Of a stretch of DNA of 64,000 bases, positions 19,901-31,143 are shown piece by piece; position 1 is the stretch's first letter; each line of letters starts with the position of its first letter. Under the pieces are notes generated by a model. That model was not told the origin of the DNA, did no database searches, and saw nothing but the letters and a program-made list of their open reading frames with translations. A program made the position numbers and the translations under genes. Origin of the DNA: Saccharomycopsis fibuligera x Saccharomycopsis cf. fibuligera (taxonomy: Eukaryota; Ascomycota; Saccharomycetes; Ascoideales; Saccharomycopsidaceae); contig CP012813.1 in assembly GCA_001936135.1 (NCBI GenBank), positions 248,001 through 312,000 on the forward strand, given 5' to 3'.

Positions 19901-22172
19901 AAATAAAGATCAGCTTGAAAAAGAACTTCCTATATCGCTAGCTAAGGATGACTCTACAAAGGAATCCGCCGTACAACTAGAAGAAAGCGATTTGCCAAAG
20001 AAGTCTAGTACACATTTGAAAGAAGAAAACGTTGGAAATCAAGCAATTAAATCAGATAGTGAATTTGATGCACATTCGGACAAACAGCTTGATGAGGAGT
20101 CTGATATTGAGTTTGTGGAGAAGGAAGAAGAAGTTCAAAATGAAAGCAGAAAGCGCCATCGAGAACAGAAGAATGAAAGTCTGTTCAAGCTGGAGCAAAA
20201 GTTAAAGCCTCTTATTAAGAAAGCTAAAAAGCCTTTACGCCAAAAGCGTGCTGCTTCTGGTGGTAGTGAAACTAAAAGAGGAATACCGCAAACTCGATCT
20301 TCTTTACCGAAGCAATCCGCCATTTCTAAAGTTGATATATTAGGTGACAAAAACGACGACTTTCACTCAGTTGCTAATGGTCTGGACTTTGAAGTCGTAT
20401 CCAGTGACTATGATGAGATTAATAGCTTAGCAAGTACTGACAAGGAAGATCAAATTAGTTCAAGAAGGCAGTCAAGAAATAATCCATATGGGAAGCCCAG
20501 ATCAAAGTTACTTGAAAAATCAAAAATACGAACAGAAGCGGAGTCAAAGTCAAGAAACGAATTTTGCTTGAAGTCTGGTTTGAGAAAAGAGAGAGAGGAA
20601 GCCCAAATAAAATCAGTATCAAGTAAAGCTGGAAACGAAAACTGGTCGACTCGTAAGCATTTGAGGGAGCTGTCGAAAACTAAACCACAGACCAGATTGC
20701 TGCAACTGAGACGGGAGAAGCCACATCATCGCAGAAAGGATTTTGCTGAAGCAGAAATTATTGAAAGTGATGCTGAGATAATTACAGATTTAGTTTCTTT
20801 ATCTAGCTCAAGTTCTGAATTTGCTATAGAATCAAATTCTGATAGCGAGGTAAAGCTAGAAGTGCAGAGTGCTAGCTCATCAAGTTCTGAATCTGATATA
20901 GAGTTTGTTCAAAAACCTTCAAAGCGCCAAAAGGTAAGCAAATTACCAGAAAAGAAAATATCTTTGGACACACCGAAGCAAGAAAAAAGAGCTCGTCCAA
21001 AAAAACTGGTTTTGAAAAAAGCTTCAGCTTATAAGCCCCAAGAGCTCAAACGGGGTACTAAGCTGCTAAAAGATCTTAATTTAACGAGAAAACGACTTCG
21101 TGAGAGACCTCTGAAAGACCATAATGACAAGAACTTGTTTAGCGAATTGCTACCAAAGAAACATCGCTCCAATAATCTGAAGATATCAGATCTGGATATT
21201 GAATTTGAAGGACAGCATAGTGTATCTGAAGACAATGCAGTTCAGATGGAGGAACAACAGAGCTTATCTGAAGATAATAAAGCAGATTCAGGCAATGAGT
21301 CATCTGATTTTGAGATGCTTTCAAAATCTCGAGGCAGGCCGAAAAAATTACATCCTAATAGCCGAAATGGCTTTACAGGCACTTATAAGCGTCATTCGAG
21401 AAAAGCTGAGGTCTCAAAAAAGCAAAAGAATGAAAGGACACTGCGCCGTGCTTTGAGGATTCCATTAAGTAAGCGTTCTATTTCGGAGAGGCGCAAGCCA
21501 GGTAAAAAACTTTTACTTGATGCTTTAACGACATCGGATGAGGGATCTGATGATGCTAGTATTGAGTTTGAACCAGTGAGGCTGAGATCTTCAGCAGGAC
21601 TGCACTCGGAGTCAAAGCCAGTCGTGAAGCTGAAGAAGAAACCAAAATCTGCGGTGGAATTAGAGAAGAAAGTAAAGCCAACAAAGAAGCTTCTCAGAAA
21701 ATTTGCCGGCCAAGATACGGTATCTTCAGATTTGCCTTCAGATGTGGTTAGTGTTGTTGCACCTCATGAATCTTCTAGGGAGAGGAAACATAAGGAATCT
21801 ACTTTAGACAAAGGTAAGAAGGATAAGGAGTTGCAACAGAAAAAGAGAAAAGATTCCTCAGATGAGTTTGAGGTTTTAAATGAAGTTGAAGATGACAGTG
21901 AAGTTATTGAAAGAAAAAATGATCATTACCGCAAAAACAGATTGCGCAATAACGATGCCACAAGAAAAAATATTTCTTCTTCATTGGCATTATTTGACCA
22001 GCCATTAAGTGGGAGGAAGTCTCATAATAATGAGAAAAAGTCTTTAATTCAAAATATTCTTCATCAAAAGAATTTATCATTCAAAGATAAAATCAAAGAA
22101 ATCTTCAAGAGCCAAGCCAGCGATGAAGAAGATCTCGATAATGATATGTTGCTGTTTATTGCTGAAGATTAA
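16932..22172 (+). CDS. 1746-residue charged, largely disordered protein with degenerate QLEE repeats
   Basis: I chose the ATG at 16932 (MSRQSLQFHLNPQGSAIGLF); there is no ATG further upstream in frame. Roughly residues 1-270 look folded (hydrophobic/charged alternation, IKLRLREFNLHQQYQLTIAK). The remainder is dominated by Lys, Glu, Ser and Asp. Residues about 800-1050 hold degenerate repeats built on [ED]S[DN][IV]QLEE. Several acidic Ile/Val patches (AIDIGSDD, FDIESSDSDV, DIEFVEKEEE, SIEFEPV) resemble SUMO-interacting motifs. Basic stretches with RGRPKK-like elements (SRGRPKKLHP) resemble an AT-hook. The C-terminus (LSFKDKIKEIFKSQ, then DNDMLLFIAED) may be ordered. A nuclear scaffold or chromatin role is plausible from composition only; I recognise no family. 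Confidence 0.85.
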   Translation: MSRQSLQFHLNPQGSAIGLFPPTIVTYSLNNEEEDYNHLLKLKINDTILKPFCKFYKLDARALIFTSLNYDYIPVTLNANTILENIANTEQLNVHQLIIKVNFLDTLEFDANGHIVDIYHLSSIEQQQDNSENRSYLQFSLKLSGEDINDDDEELDIKKVEKKSLVLDEKLNIIDFSGSEHKQNWPTIKLRLREFNLHQQYQLTIAKFVCAYCAYVLLSTQHNSETFKSFEGILEYFSKFKYLILTSQHEALVVLNNEFTDVEPKLSSESSIPSPAPSESYDSHNELVNSIEKLLNSSSFKSNPQLHKNIRDVKILQNAILKVYTVDNYSDFILQNFSKVNEQVNANANSEQEISSANLSDPEQKTNNSSVTTETTRTHQLSAEIGVPKKKLEKQETQIQNEEVLVLETEEISKQRLEKSKKEKETEANEEMLHDSEKSANQESRKAKVFDMTTELPFSVFKNVAMDFADFTKKTTQVETTEKSSKSLDELGKEKVNANDTLKPSEKSTDVQNLKDGDKDQDFQCKTGKLSTKFLYQSILENNVEDVAKNESKKNQQNERVNQSEIKDTKEINELESKKDNFLLARFLDASELSALNLDKNESHPADTKGDSLNDVQAIDIGSDDNAQPFSPEEHVIDISTPAPSAVPNKSLSYQANSEQEKPLVEIDDKSTQKKSGPITDANGFVDSFAYESDDVELVLYTKPEKDSNMTQKSAVTIKKEPLTTSKAALNSDEVIASSRLSKRGPHRQPKGSAPNVFDIESSDSDVTFQEDHHKRDLSPYKFDTNGYTCASANGKKINQQGEDSNVQIEESDLQMVKLNQDALQDDQKTTEPSSISTKKQSDQNNENNTESKDVRKGKISGFEEVVGESDIQLENQFEDNSDIQLEENQPEQESIVSQKKGKYEKKPSIQLEKSKFGNGSNVQVKENQSKQVTTVPLEKKQHKKGFCEQLDIDKSGDESDVQLEESRPENVTAELSKKKWSKRQPPIESNKDQLEKELPISLAKDDSTKESAVQLEESDLPKKSSTHLKEENVGNQAIKSDSEFDAHSDKQLDEESDIEFVEKEEEVQNESRKRHREQKNESLFKLEQKLKPLIKKAKKPLRQKRAASGGSETKRGIPQTRSSLPKQSAISKVDILGDKNDDFHSVANGLDFEVVSSDYDEINSLASTDKEDQISSRRQSRNNPYGKPRSKLLEKSKIRTEAESKSRNEFCLKSGLRKEREEAQIKSVSSKAGNENWSTRKHLRELSKTKPQTRLLQLRREKPHHRRKDFAEAEIIESDAEIITDLVSLSSSSSEFAIESNSDSEVKLEVQSASSSSSESDIEFVQKPSKRQKVSKLPEKKISLDTPKQEKRARPKKLVLKKASAYKPQELKRGTKLLKDLNLTRKRLRERPLKDHNDKNLFSELLPKKHRSNNLKISDLDIEFEGQHSVSEDNAVQMEEQQSLSEDNKADSGNESSDFEMLSKSRGRPKKLHPNSRNGFTGTYKRHSRKAEVSKKQKNERTLRRALRIPLSKRSISERRKPGKKLLLDALTTSDEGSDDASIEFEPVRLRSSAGLHSESKPVVKLKKKPKSAVELEKKVKPTKKLLRKFAGQDTVSSDLPSDVVSVVAPHESSRERKHKESTLDKGKKDKELQQKKRKDSSDEFEVLNEVEDDSEVIERKNDHYRKNRLRNNDATRKNISSSLALFDQPLSGRKSHNNEKKSLIQNILHQKNLSFKDKIKEIFKSQASDEEDLDNDMLLFIAED

Positions 22173-22778
22173 AGCCGTTTTTTTTTTAATTTTTTTTTTC
22201 CTATATGTATTATCCCTTTCATGATTCTCGGTTGTGTTGGTTACTTTTTATGAAGCCCATATATCTGTACACTAGTTTTCAATTTTATTTTTCTGTATAA
22301 CATATTCTCAGTTATTCATTTTACGTTTATCTTTATTGCATGTTTTGCGAATTATGCTTTCTACAATCTTTTTTTTTTTATCTGATTTTTTTATATATCT
22401 GTTTTTTAATGGTTGGGCGTTTTCACTAAGTTAATTGGGTGTTTGTATGAAGTTTACCTTGTGTTTACCTTTTTTGTTTACTTTTGAAACGTAAACGTAA
22501 ATGTAAACTTAAATGTAAACAAACAGTAGAGAAGAGCATCCTACGGGTAACACATTCCGCTCAATGCATGCCAGCGAGATCAAAACAAATAGCGCTTTTG
22601 TCAAGATCCGAAACTGTCTTTAATCATCGATGGCTGCATTAATTGACTAGACTTGATATACTGTTATTGAAGGGTTTTTTACTTGTCAAAATTGTCCATA
22701 TCCTCCTTCAATCAAGTCTGACCTGGGGCTTTTGTTTTTTCATAGACACGTTCCTACAGCGCTTGGTTATAACCGGTG
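22173..22778. promoter_or_regulatory. MYO1 upstream region
   Basis: This is a 606-bp gap holding the 3' end of the preceding gene and the MYO1 promoter. Its notable content is the GTTTAC/GTAAAC cluster listed separately. T runs occur near 22180-22200 and 22370. Confidence 0.6.
22452..22520. promoter_or_regulatory. Cluster of forkhead-type sites (GTAAAC/GTTTAC)
   Basis: Three GTTTAC (22452, 22463, 22476) and three GTAAAC (22491, 22503, 22515) plus one GTAAAT (22497) fall within 69 bp, in a roughly mirror-image arrangement 260-330 bases before the MYO1 ATG. The forkhead core is RTAAAYA, and the last copy (GTAAACAAA) is the classic form. In S. cerevisiae, MYO1 belongs to the G2/M cluster driven by Fkh2 with Mcm1, so the placement makes sense. 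Binding itself is inferred. Confidence 0.6.
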
Positions 22779-23370
22779 ATGTCAACAAACGACGAGGAAA
22801 TCGAATTTAATTCCCACAAGTGGGTGTGGATCAACGACAAGGCTAAAACATTCGTCAAAGGCTACATACTAGAAGAAAACATTGAAGGTGGCAACAAAGT
22901 CAAAGTGGCAACGGAAGATGGTGCTCATAAAATTGTAACAAAAGATGAGCTTCAGGATGTAAATCCTCCAAAATTCAACAATGCTGACGATATGGCTGAA
23001 TTAACTCATTTAAATGAACCTTCGGTGTTGTACAATTTACAAAAACGATACATGAACGATTTCATATACACATACTCAGGCCTTTTCTTAGTGGCTGTTA
23101 ACCCATATGCGAAGATCCCAATTTATGGCCCCGATTACGTTGATATGTATAATGGGTCTACTAAAAATGACACCAAGCCCCACATTTTTGCAATCACTGA
23201 ACTAACGTATAGGTACATGTTAGAAAAAGAACAAAATCAGTCAATTTTAGTCACAGGCGAGTCTGGGGCAGGCAAGACAGAGAACACAAAGAAAATCATT
23301 CAATATCTCGCGGCAATAACAGCTAGCCAACAGAACAAAAGTGTTGTTGTGGAGGGGAAAGAAGTTCCGG

Positions 23371-23408
<38 letters not shown>

Positions 23409-26400
23409 ACCAGCGGTGCTAAAAATCTTGCCAATCACGTCAGTTTTGAAGAACAAATCATTCAAGCAAACCCTATTTTGGAATCTTTTGGTAATGCTCA
23501 AACTGTACGTAATAATAACTCGTCGAGATTTGGTAAATTTATCAGAATTGAATTTTCAGGAAAGGGAAAAATATCAGGAGCTTATATAGACTGGTACTTG
23601 TTGGAGAAGTCTAGAGTGATACATCAGGCGTCAAATGAAAGAAATTACCATATTTTTTACCAATTGCTTACTGGTTTATCCAAATCCGAGAAAGATCAAC
23701 TTTTCATCAATGATAATGCCAAATCTTTTAATTACTTGAAGCAAGGAAATACAACAATCCCCAATGTCGATGATAAAAAAGAGTTTAGAGACTTGATTCA
23801 TGCATTTGAAACAATGAATTTTGAAAAAGAGGAATATATTGAGATTTTCAAAACAATTGCGATCATATTGTTGATTGGTAATATCGAGTTTGTGGCCAGC
23901 TCTTCTGATAGAGCCCGCTTCACAGATACTTCACCAGTGAAACAGTTCAGTGATTTAGTTGGCATAGACGAGAACCAATTTAAACAGGCTATCATATCAC
24001 CAAAGGTAAAGGCCGGTAAGGAATACGTCACTCAAAATAGATCAGCAAGTCAAGCCAAATTTTCTCTTGACGCTATCTCCAAGTCTTTGTATGAACGTAC
24101 ATTCAAATTTATTGTTGATAAAATTAATGACAAATTAGATCATTCTTTGAGTACATCAAACTTTATTGGGGTATTAGATATTGCCGGTTTTGAAATTTTC
24201 AAGCAAAATTCGTTTGAACAATTATGTATTAATTACACTAATGAGAAATTGCAACAGTTCTTCAATCATCACATGTTTGTGCTAGAACAAAATGAATACA
24301 TGAAAGAAAACATTAATTGGACATTTGTGGATTTCGGTCAAGATTTGCAAGAGACCATTGATTTAATTGAATCAAATCAAAATCCTATTGGCGTTTTCTC
24401 AGTACTTAACGAAGAGTGTATTGTTCCAAAATCATCTGATAAATCTTTCATTAATAAGTTGAATACATTATGGGATAGTAAGAAATCGAGCAAGTTTAAA
24501 AAATCTCGTTATGATAATGGTTTTACAATCAAGCACTATGCTGCAGAAGTTGATTATACAACAGATGGATGGCTCGATAAAAATAGAGATCCATTGAACC
24601 AAAATGCAGTTGATTTGTTAATGAAAGCTAAAAATATTCATATTGCTAATTTATTTGCTGATGAAGTCTCATCAGAGGAACAAGCGAACATCGCTAACAA
24701 GAATGCAGGGCCAGCTTCTAGCAAAAATGGTATGTTTAGAACAGTTGCTCAACGTCATAAGGAGCAATTATCAGATCTAATGACCCAATTATCCGATACG
24801 TATCCACATTTTGTGAGATGTATACTACCAAACAACAAAAAGAGAGCACATGAACTTGACAAGAAGTTGGTTCTTGAACAATTAAGGTGTAACGGTGTCT
24901 TAGAAGGTATTAGAATTGCAAGAGCAGGTTATCCAAATAGAATTTTTTTCAAAGAGTTTTACCAGCGTTATAAATTTTTGGCTAAAGAACTCCACGTGTT
25001 CGGCACTACTAATGATTTTAAGAAAAATTGTGAAATAATTTTAAAATCAATTGATCTTGACGAGACTCAATATAAAATTGGTTTAACTAAAATTTTCTTT
25101 AAAAATGGTATTCTTGCACATCTTGAAACCAAAAGAGAAGAAGTTATCAAAGACATATTCATACAGCTTCAAAGTGTATTGAGAGGTACAATTAAACGAA
25201 GAATAATAAAGCATGAATTACATAAGGTGCAAGCAGCCCAAGTAATAATGCATAACTTCACCATATACAACGATTTGAAACGTAATGAGTGGTACAATTT
25301 GATGATTAAAGTAAAGCCGTTGTTGGACTCTTCCAAACAACAAAAACAAAAACAGCAGGTTCTTGAGCAAGTTAATCATTTCAAGCTGCAAATAGCCGAA
25401 TTGGAAGATAGTAATAAAGTCATTAGTCAAGAAAAAGCTGATTTAGCTCATGAGATTAAAAAATTGCATGAAACTTTGTCTGCGGAGAGAGCATTGTTAG
25501 CTGAAAAGGAGGCTAAGTTACAAGAAACCAAGAAAAAGGAAATCGAGTTAACTAAGTCAATTGACAAAAATAACAAAGATCATGCTCAGCTTAAAAAAGA
25601 ATACGATGAGTTAGTTGCGTCCAAAGCACTCTTGGACAAGAAAATTGGATCCAGTAAATCTGAATTTGATGAGAAAAACAAAAAGATTGAAGAATTGGAA
25701 AATCAAAAGAAATCCTTATCTGATGAAAAAGGTAGATTACAAAAGGAGCTAGCGAGAGCATCACATAAAGCAGAAGATGCTGAAAAAGACAGCAAATCAC
25801 AAATAGAATTACAAGTAAAAAGTGCCACTACTACTCTCAATTTGGAGTTGAAAAAGTTAACTAATGAAAATAAAGATCTTAAAGAACAATTGATAAAGTT
25901 GAAGGAAAGTTCCACTAAGTTAGAACTAGCAAGATCCTCCAAATCAAGAGACTTGGATACGTTGAACAAAACTATTGATACCCAAAAGGCGCAAATTGAT
26001 CTATTAATAGAAGAGAAGAACAAGATTAATCTGGAATATTCTTCATTAAAGACAAAGTTTGATAAAGCCAATACTGAACTTCAGTCAACTAATTCTAAAT
26101 TTAAAAAGCTTGAAACAGATGCTTTGGAGGCCAAGAATTTGCTCAAGATTAAAATTGCTGATGATATTAAGTTTGACCGCGGTAAACAAAAATATGACAA
26201 TGAAATTTTGGAACTCAAACATGCTAAAAAACTTGTTGAACAACAGCTTGAGGACCAAATTGCTAAAAATGAAGAACTTGAAAAAAAAGTTGGCAGTTTA
26301 GGAAACAGTAAAGGTACTGCTGCTGCTAAATCTCTTGGAGGAGAAGATCAAATTAACTTGTTGGCTGCTTCTACTGATGAAAAGCTTGTTGATGATTATA

Positions 26401-28499
26401 ATAATATGAAACTTCAACTTAACGAGAAAGCAGCTTTACTTATCCATGAATCACAAGAGAAAAAGCGCTTGGAAGAAGAATTAAAACTTTTGAAGACCAG
26501 ATTAGCGTCGGAATCATTTGATAATCAAAAGTTGAACGCACAGCTTAGAAAATTGAAAAGAGGTTCAAGAATAAATTTTCAAGAAACCAGTTTTAGTAAT
26601 GATTTCTTGAATCAAAATGGAAGTGATGAAGAGGAAAAAGCTGTCAAGGAAAATGAAAAACTTGTCAGAGAAGTTGCTGAATTGAGAGACGCGCTTGAAA
26701 TAGAGCGAAAGGCTACTAGAAAAGCTGAAGATTATGCAATGGATTTGCAAAAACAACTCAAAACACCACGCAAAGCCAGCAGTCAACTTATTAATAAATT
26801 CAATAATCTTAGTGGTACCAGCAGTTTTGAAGATTTTAACGATATTTATAAAGTAAAATTTGAAAATGCTGACGCAAGGGTGAAAAGTTTGGAAAAACAA
26901 CTCAAGGAACTTAAAGAACATAGCAGAGGAGCTCTTAGTCCACTTAGGGAAAACATTAATGTCCAGAACGGTGCTGATGGTATTAATGACAAAGACTGGG
27001 CTAGGGAGTGTCATGAATTAGCTCATAAATTGAAAGCATCAAAGCAGGAAATTTCCCGTTTAAAGAAAATGTTGCATGAAGCATTAAGCGAAAGAAGTGA
27101 CAATGGCGATAGGCTGATGGAAGATCCCGATAATAGTAAAGAGTTTATGTTGCAAGAAGAACTTGTCACTAGCAGACTAAGACTTGAATCGTCGCAAACC
27201 AAAGTGGATGAATTAACTAGACAGCTTCAATTATTTAAAGAGCGTTCTGATGAATATTTTAACAAGTTGGAAACAGCAGAGCATGCGGTACGTGCTTCCA
27301 AGAGATCGGAGAAGTATGCAAAGCAAGAATTAATGGAGGCCAAAGCAGCATTACAGCTGCTCAAAAAAGAGGAAAGATCTACTGAAGCCCATTTTGCTAA
27401 AATGAAATTGAAAATCAATCAAATGGAAGCGAAAGTACAAAGCAAAGAAACTGAAATCAAACGTTTGAAGGCCACTCAACAAACCCTAACAGAAGAATTA
27501 GAACATTATCGTTTCAAGTTAGTAACGGATTCAAAATATACTAATAACGATAAAAAACTTGAAGAACTCAACAGGCAGCTTAATGAAAGATTAATTATGG
27601 AAACTAGTTTGAAGAAAGATCTTAAAGTGCTGAAAATGCTTTTAGAAGACGCAATAAGAGAGAAGGAATCTTATGAAGTTGAGCAAAAAAAATGGAGAAA
27701 AGATAAAAATAGAATTCTTGACAAGATTACTGAATTAGAAGGTGATAATACGAAATTCAAACGTTCTGAAAAAGAGAACAAAAAAAAGCTTGAATCACTT
27801 TTGCAACAAATCAACACCCTTCATGAAGCCATGGATAAAATGATTAGTGAAAGAGAACTTATTCAAAGAGACAAAAAGGCACTAGAAGACAAATTTGAAG
27901 AATTGATCAATAATCATGATTCCAATGATGCGTTATCTATGGTATTAGACCAGCAAAAACAAGAACTTGAAAGAAGCAGAGATGAACTAGAAAATCGTAT
28001 TAATAATGAAAAGTCATTGAAAAGAGAGTTAATGGAAGAAAAAGAGAAAATTTTGATGGTCGTGGAAGAAAACAAAGGTCTTGAAAATTACATTAGACAA
28101 TTACAAAAAGATTTGAAAGAATTTGAAGAATCTCAACAAAACGAAGTTAGTGATGAGTTTTACATTAATAGAATTCGTGAACTTGAAGACAACTTGAAAG
28201 AATATGAAAAAAATGAAAATAACATTCATATAATGGAGAGATTAGTTAAAGATTTGAAATCTAAGTTGGAGATTGCTGAAAAAGAGAATGCTCAATTAGC
28301 TAGTGAGAATGTAAGTGTTGAAAAGAAAACTGAACGATTAAGACAAGCCCTTGAAAAACTTGAAGAGAGCGAATCTAAAGCATCATTGTATGCTAAAAGA
28401 GTGGAAAGGGAACTTAAGGAGCAAAAAGAGGCCAAGATGAGATCAGAAATGGATTTGATAACTTGGAAAAATAAATTGAGCAAGTTTACAAAAAGATAG
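22779..28499 (+). CDS. MYO1: Myosin II heavy chain (cytokinesis)
   Basis: A 1906-residue protein from the ATG at 22779 (MSTNDEEIEFNSHKWVW). The order is: N-terminal SH3-like subdomain; motor with P-loop GESGAGKT (160-167), switch-1 region RNNNSSRFGKFI, switch-2 DIAGFEIFKQNSFEQLCINY, and the converter side LEQLRCNGVLEGIRIARAGYP; one degenerate IQ-like stretch (IQLQSVLRGTIKRRI); then ~1070 residues of almost uninterrupted coiled coil. This is the class II layout. Yeast Myo1 dimerises, builds the actomyosin ring at the bud neck and guides septum formation. A run of about 12 Asn encoded by an AAC repeat (23373-23408) sits in surface loop 1 just after the P-loop helix. The upstream forkhead cluster suggests G2/M expression. 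Length is near that of S. cerevisiae Myo1 (1928). Confidence 0.96.
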
Positions 28500-29421
28500 A
28501 TGTTGCTATGTGGTGGTCGTGACTTTTTTTTTAGAGATATTATTGTTATGATGGACTTTTTATATTTTTTTATAAATTTTTATTCTTATTTTTTGTTAAT
28601 ACTTTACATCAGTTATTCCAGCTTTTAGACTTATAATATTCAATTACCTCTTCATTTCTATGTTTACTATTATTAATTCAGTTATATTGTTAGTTTATTT
28701 GTTGTGGTTTTACCATTCTCCACAGAACCATTGCTTACTACAACAAGCATTCGAGGGACAAGTAGAATTGTATTTATTTCTAAGAGCTCAAGGACCGCAT
28801 TCTGCATTTGGATTTGCTACTGGTCTAGAAAAGTAGTGTCGATTTTGGTAAAAATTACGTTGAAATATGCTCTAAAATATTAAAGAAAGTTATTAAAGAT
28901 AATGTTAATAAATTTTGCTTTTGGATGGAAATTTGGCGTTAGCTTTGTCTGAAGGCTTAACGTTTTGCTGAAGGGTATATAGCATGTATATATAATCCAT
29001 AAGAGGGGTGTACGCATATGTATACGTATGTTAATGCTTACTAGTGCATAATTTATGTATTTAATTTCCTCTGTCAAATATTACATAATTACGCTATCAG
29101 CTGATAGGTCTAATCACATGATCGAAATATTTCCAAAAAATAATTCCAATTCCGATTGTAGCTCCGCTTGTGCTTGAGGCCAATAGGAGCGATTAAAAAA
29201 AACCTTATGTAAGAAAACTTCCTTCCGGCCCGCGTAGGCGTAGCGTAGCCTGCAGAAACTCCATAGTGTAATCGGCTAACACTGACTCTAATCAAAAACA
29301 CATCTCTGACATGATTTTACAATATTTTACCACTTTGGTAGCCGTTTTGTAACGTCAAGTTCTATTCGCTTCACCTCTTTAACCCTTTCATTTTCCAAAT
29401 ATCTATATCGCTATCACCATA
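28500..29421. other. Intergenic region, MYO1 3' end to SDH4 promoter
   Basis: AT-rich. A short protein-like frame ends with a TAG near 28835 but has no ATG or family match. ATCACATGAT-type sequence lies near 29113. No supported gene. Confidence 0.6.
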
Positions 29422-29922
29422 ATGTCCTTTTTAGCATCTAGATCCCTTTTAGGCTTATCTAAAAAGCCTATGCAAGCCACTCTCTCACCAGCTTCAATAG
29501 CAGCATCATTGACCAACAAGAGAACCTTCATCAAAACTATTCCGCAACCACCAGGCTATATTGTCGGCACAGTTAATGATGCCTACGTGCCTCCAAAGCC
29601 ATCTAAAGTGCACGGCTCAAGACACTGGACTTTTGAAAGACTTGTTAGCGTTGGGTTAGTTCCTCTTACAGTAGCTCCATTTGCCTTTGGATCAATAACT
29701 CCATTTGCTGATTCTATTCTTTCTGTATTGTTATTGATTCATTCTTACACTGGGTTCCAATCTTGTATTATTGATTATATTCCAAAAAGAGTTTATGGAT
29801 GGGTGCATGGTGCTGCCATGGGATTATTGAGTTTTGGTAGTGCTGTTAGTTTGTATGGGATTTACGTTTTGGAATCGAATGATATTGGGTTGACCAGTAT
29901 CTTTATGAAATTGTGGTACTAA
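29422..29922 (+). CDS. SDH4: Succinate dehydrogenase membrane anchor (CybS)
   Basis: A 166-residue protein. The N-terminal ~45 residues form a mitochondrial presequence (Arg/Ser/Leu-rich, no acids before residue 50; MSFLASRSLLGLSKK). The CybS domain follows: GSRHWTFERLVSVGLVPLTV, then a second membrane span containing LLIHSYTGFQSCIIDYIP, then GWVHGAAMGLLSFGSAVSLY as the third. The His in the second span and the nearby Asp-Tyr are the family's heme/quinone-site residues. Sdh4 with Sdh3 anchors complex II in the inner mitochondrial membrane and forms the ubiquinone site. The length fits fungal Sdh4 (S. cerevisiae 181). Confidence 0.93.
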   Translation: MSFLASRSLLGLSKKPMQATLSPASIAASLTNKRTFIKTIPQPPGYIVGTVNDAYVPPKPSKVHGSRHWTFERLVSVGLVPLTVAPFAFGSITPFADSILSVLLLIHSYTGFQSCIIDYIPKRVYGWVHGAAMGLLSFGSAVSLYGIYVLESNDIGLTSIFMKLWY

Positions 29923-30362
29923 ATGGGTCTCAGAAAAATATAATAAAATTTAAAGCTGAATCACGTTTAAGATAATATTATTAACTGTTACAATACTTTT
30001 TACATACGCTTTCCCGCTCAGCTATACATACAACACAAACACATTGACAGCCAGCGAGTTTTTCCCCGGATAACCAACTGTATCTCCTCGACCATGAACA
30101 GTTTTGTTCGATTTAGAAAGTATTTCCGAGAAATAGAGGGATGCTTTGTTCTGTTTTAATTTATGCTTTTCTCTTTGCTTTTTATTTTTGTTTTTTCCAT
30201 CTTAGATCATAGTTACCAGTACATGTATGCTGTACTATAATAAATTGTTGCGAAAAATATACGCAAATTGGTTTTATCTCTAAAAATAATCACTATAAGT
30301 ATATATAATAGGGCTCAATTTTTGCAATGAAGTAATCATCCTTTTGAGTTGATGATGTCACC

Positions 30363-30396
<34 letters not shown>

Positions 30397-31143
30397 ATAA
30401 CATGAAAGTCTTTTTCATCACTGCTGGCCCTTGAATATTAATATACTACATACAGCGCAGTATAATGATAATAGTCTTTGAATCACATCATGCAGTAACA
30501 AAATGATTCATTAACAATAAGATCAAAATGTTCATGTGTTCTCTGTTGCTTTGTACTATAATGTGGAGAACTTTTATTATTTTTGCCGCTCTACATCTCT
30601 AGATACAGATTTACACAAATACACAATCTTTCATACTACCCGCCACGAAGCGCATAATTTAGATAATCTAATATATTGTAAAATGGTAAACTCTGCCCAA
30701 TTGTTATATATACTATCATAAGGTCCCAAAGTACTTTAAAAATCGTCATGTGTAGGGAAACAAGCAGCTCGGCTAATTGGTTATATCGTTCAAGAAACAA
30801 GTGTAACAAATAAGAAGATAGCAAAAAAATAAAAAGAATTGTCATAGTCAGTGATCATTAAAAGGAAAACATAAAATAAAGAAACATAAGAAAACATATA
30901 AAAAGTACAAAAGCTTGAAAACACAGTTCAAATACAAAAGCAGCAGATGCACCTAAACATGGCAACTAATGTATATATATATATATATATGTTTCATTGT
31001 TGTTGATAGCTAATATGTTCAATGTCTTTATAGCTTCGTGCTTGCAATCCGGAAAATTCCATTAAAACTTGAGGTCGTAGTCTGATAATGATCATGTTAA
31101 CACATTCTCTTTATCAAAACGCAGTTCTTGCTCACAACTATCT
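29923..31143. other. Convergent intergenic region with T30 and AT repeat
   Basis: This lies between the 3' ends of SDH4 and the Pmp3-family gene. It contains T30 at 30366-30395 and a TA repeat at about 30972-30991. Small frames exist but none looks coding. Confidence 0.6.

Noticed and set aside
28700-28835. Short plus-strand frame ending FGFATGLEK
   Set aside because: Reads slightly protein-like but has no ATG, no homolog I know and only ~45 codons.
30093-30158. 21-codon ATG frame (MNSFVRFRKYFRE) as a possible first exon
   Set aside because: No acceptable splice donor with a matching downstream exon was found.
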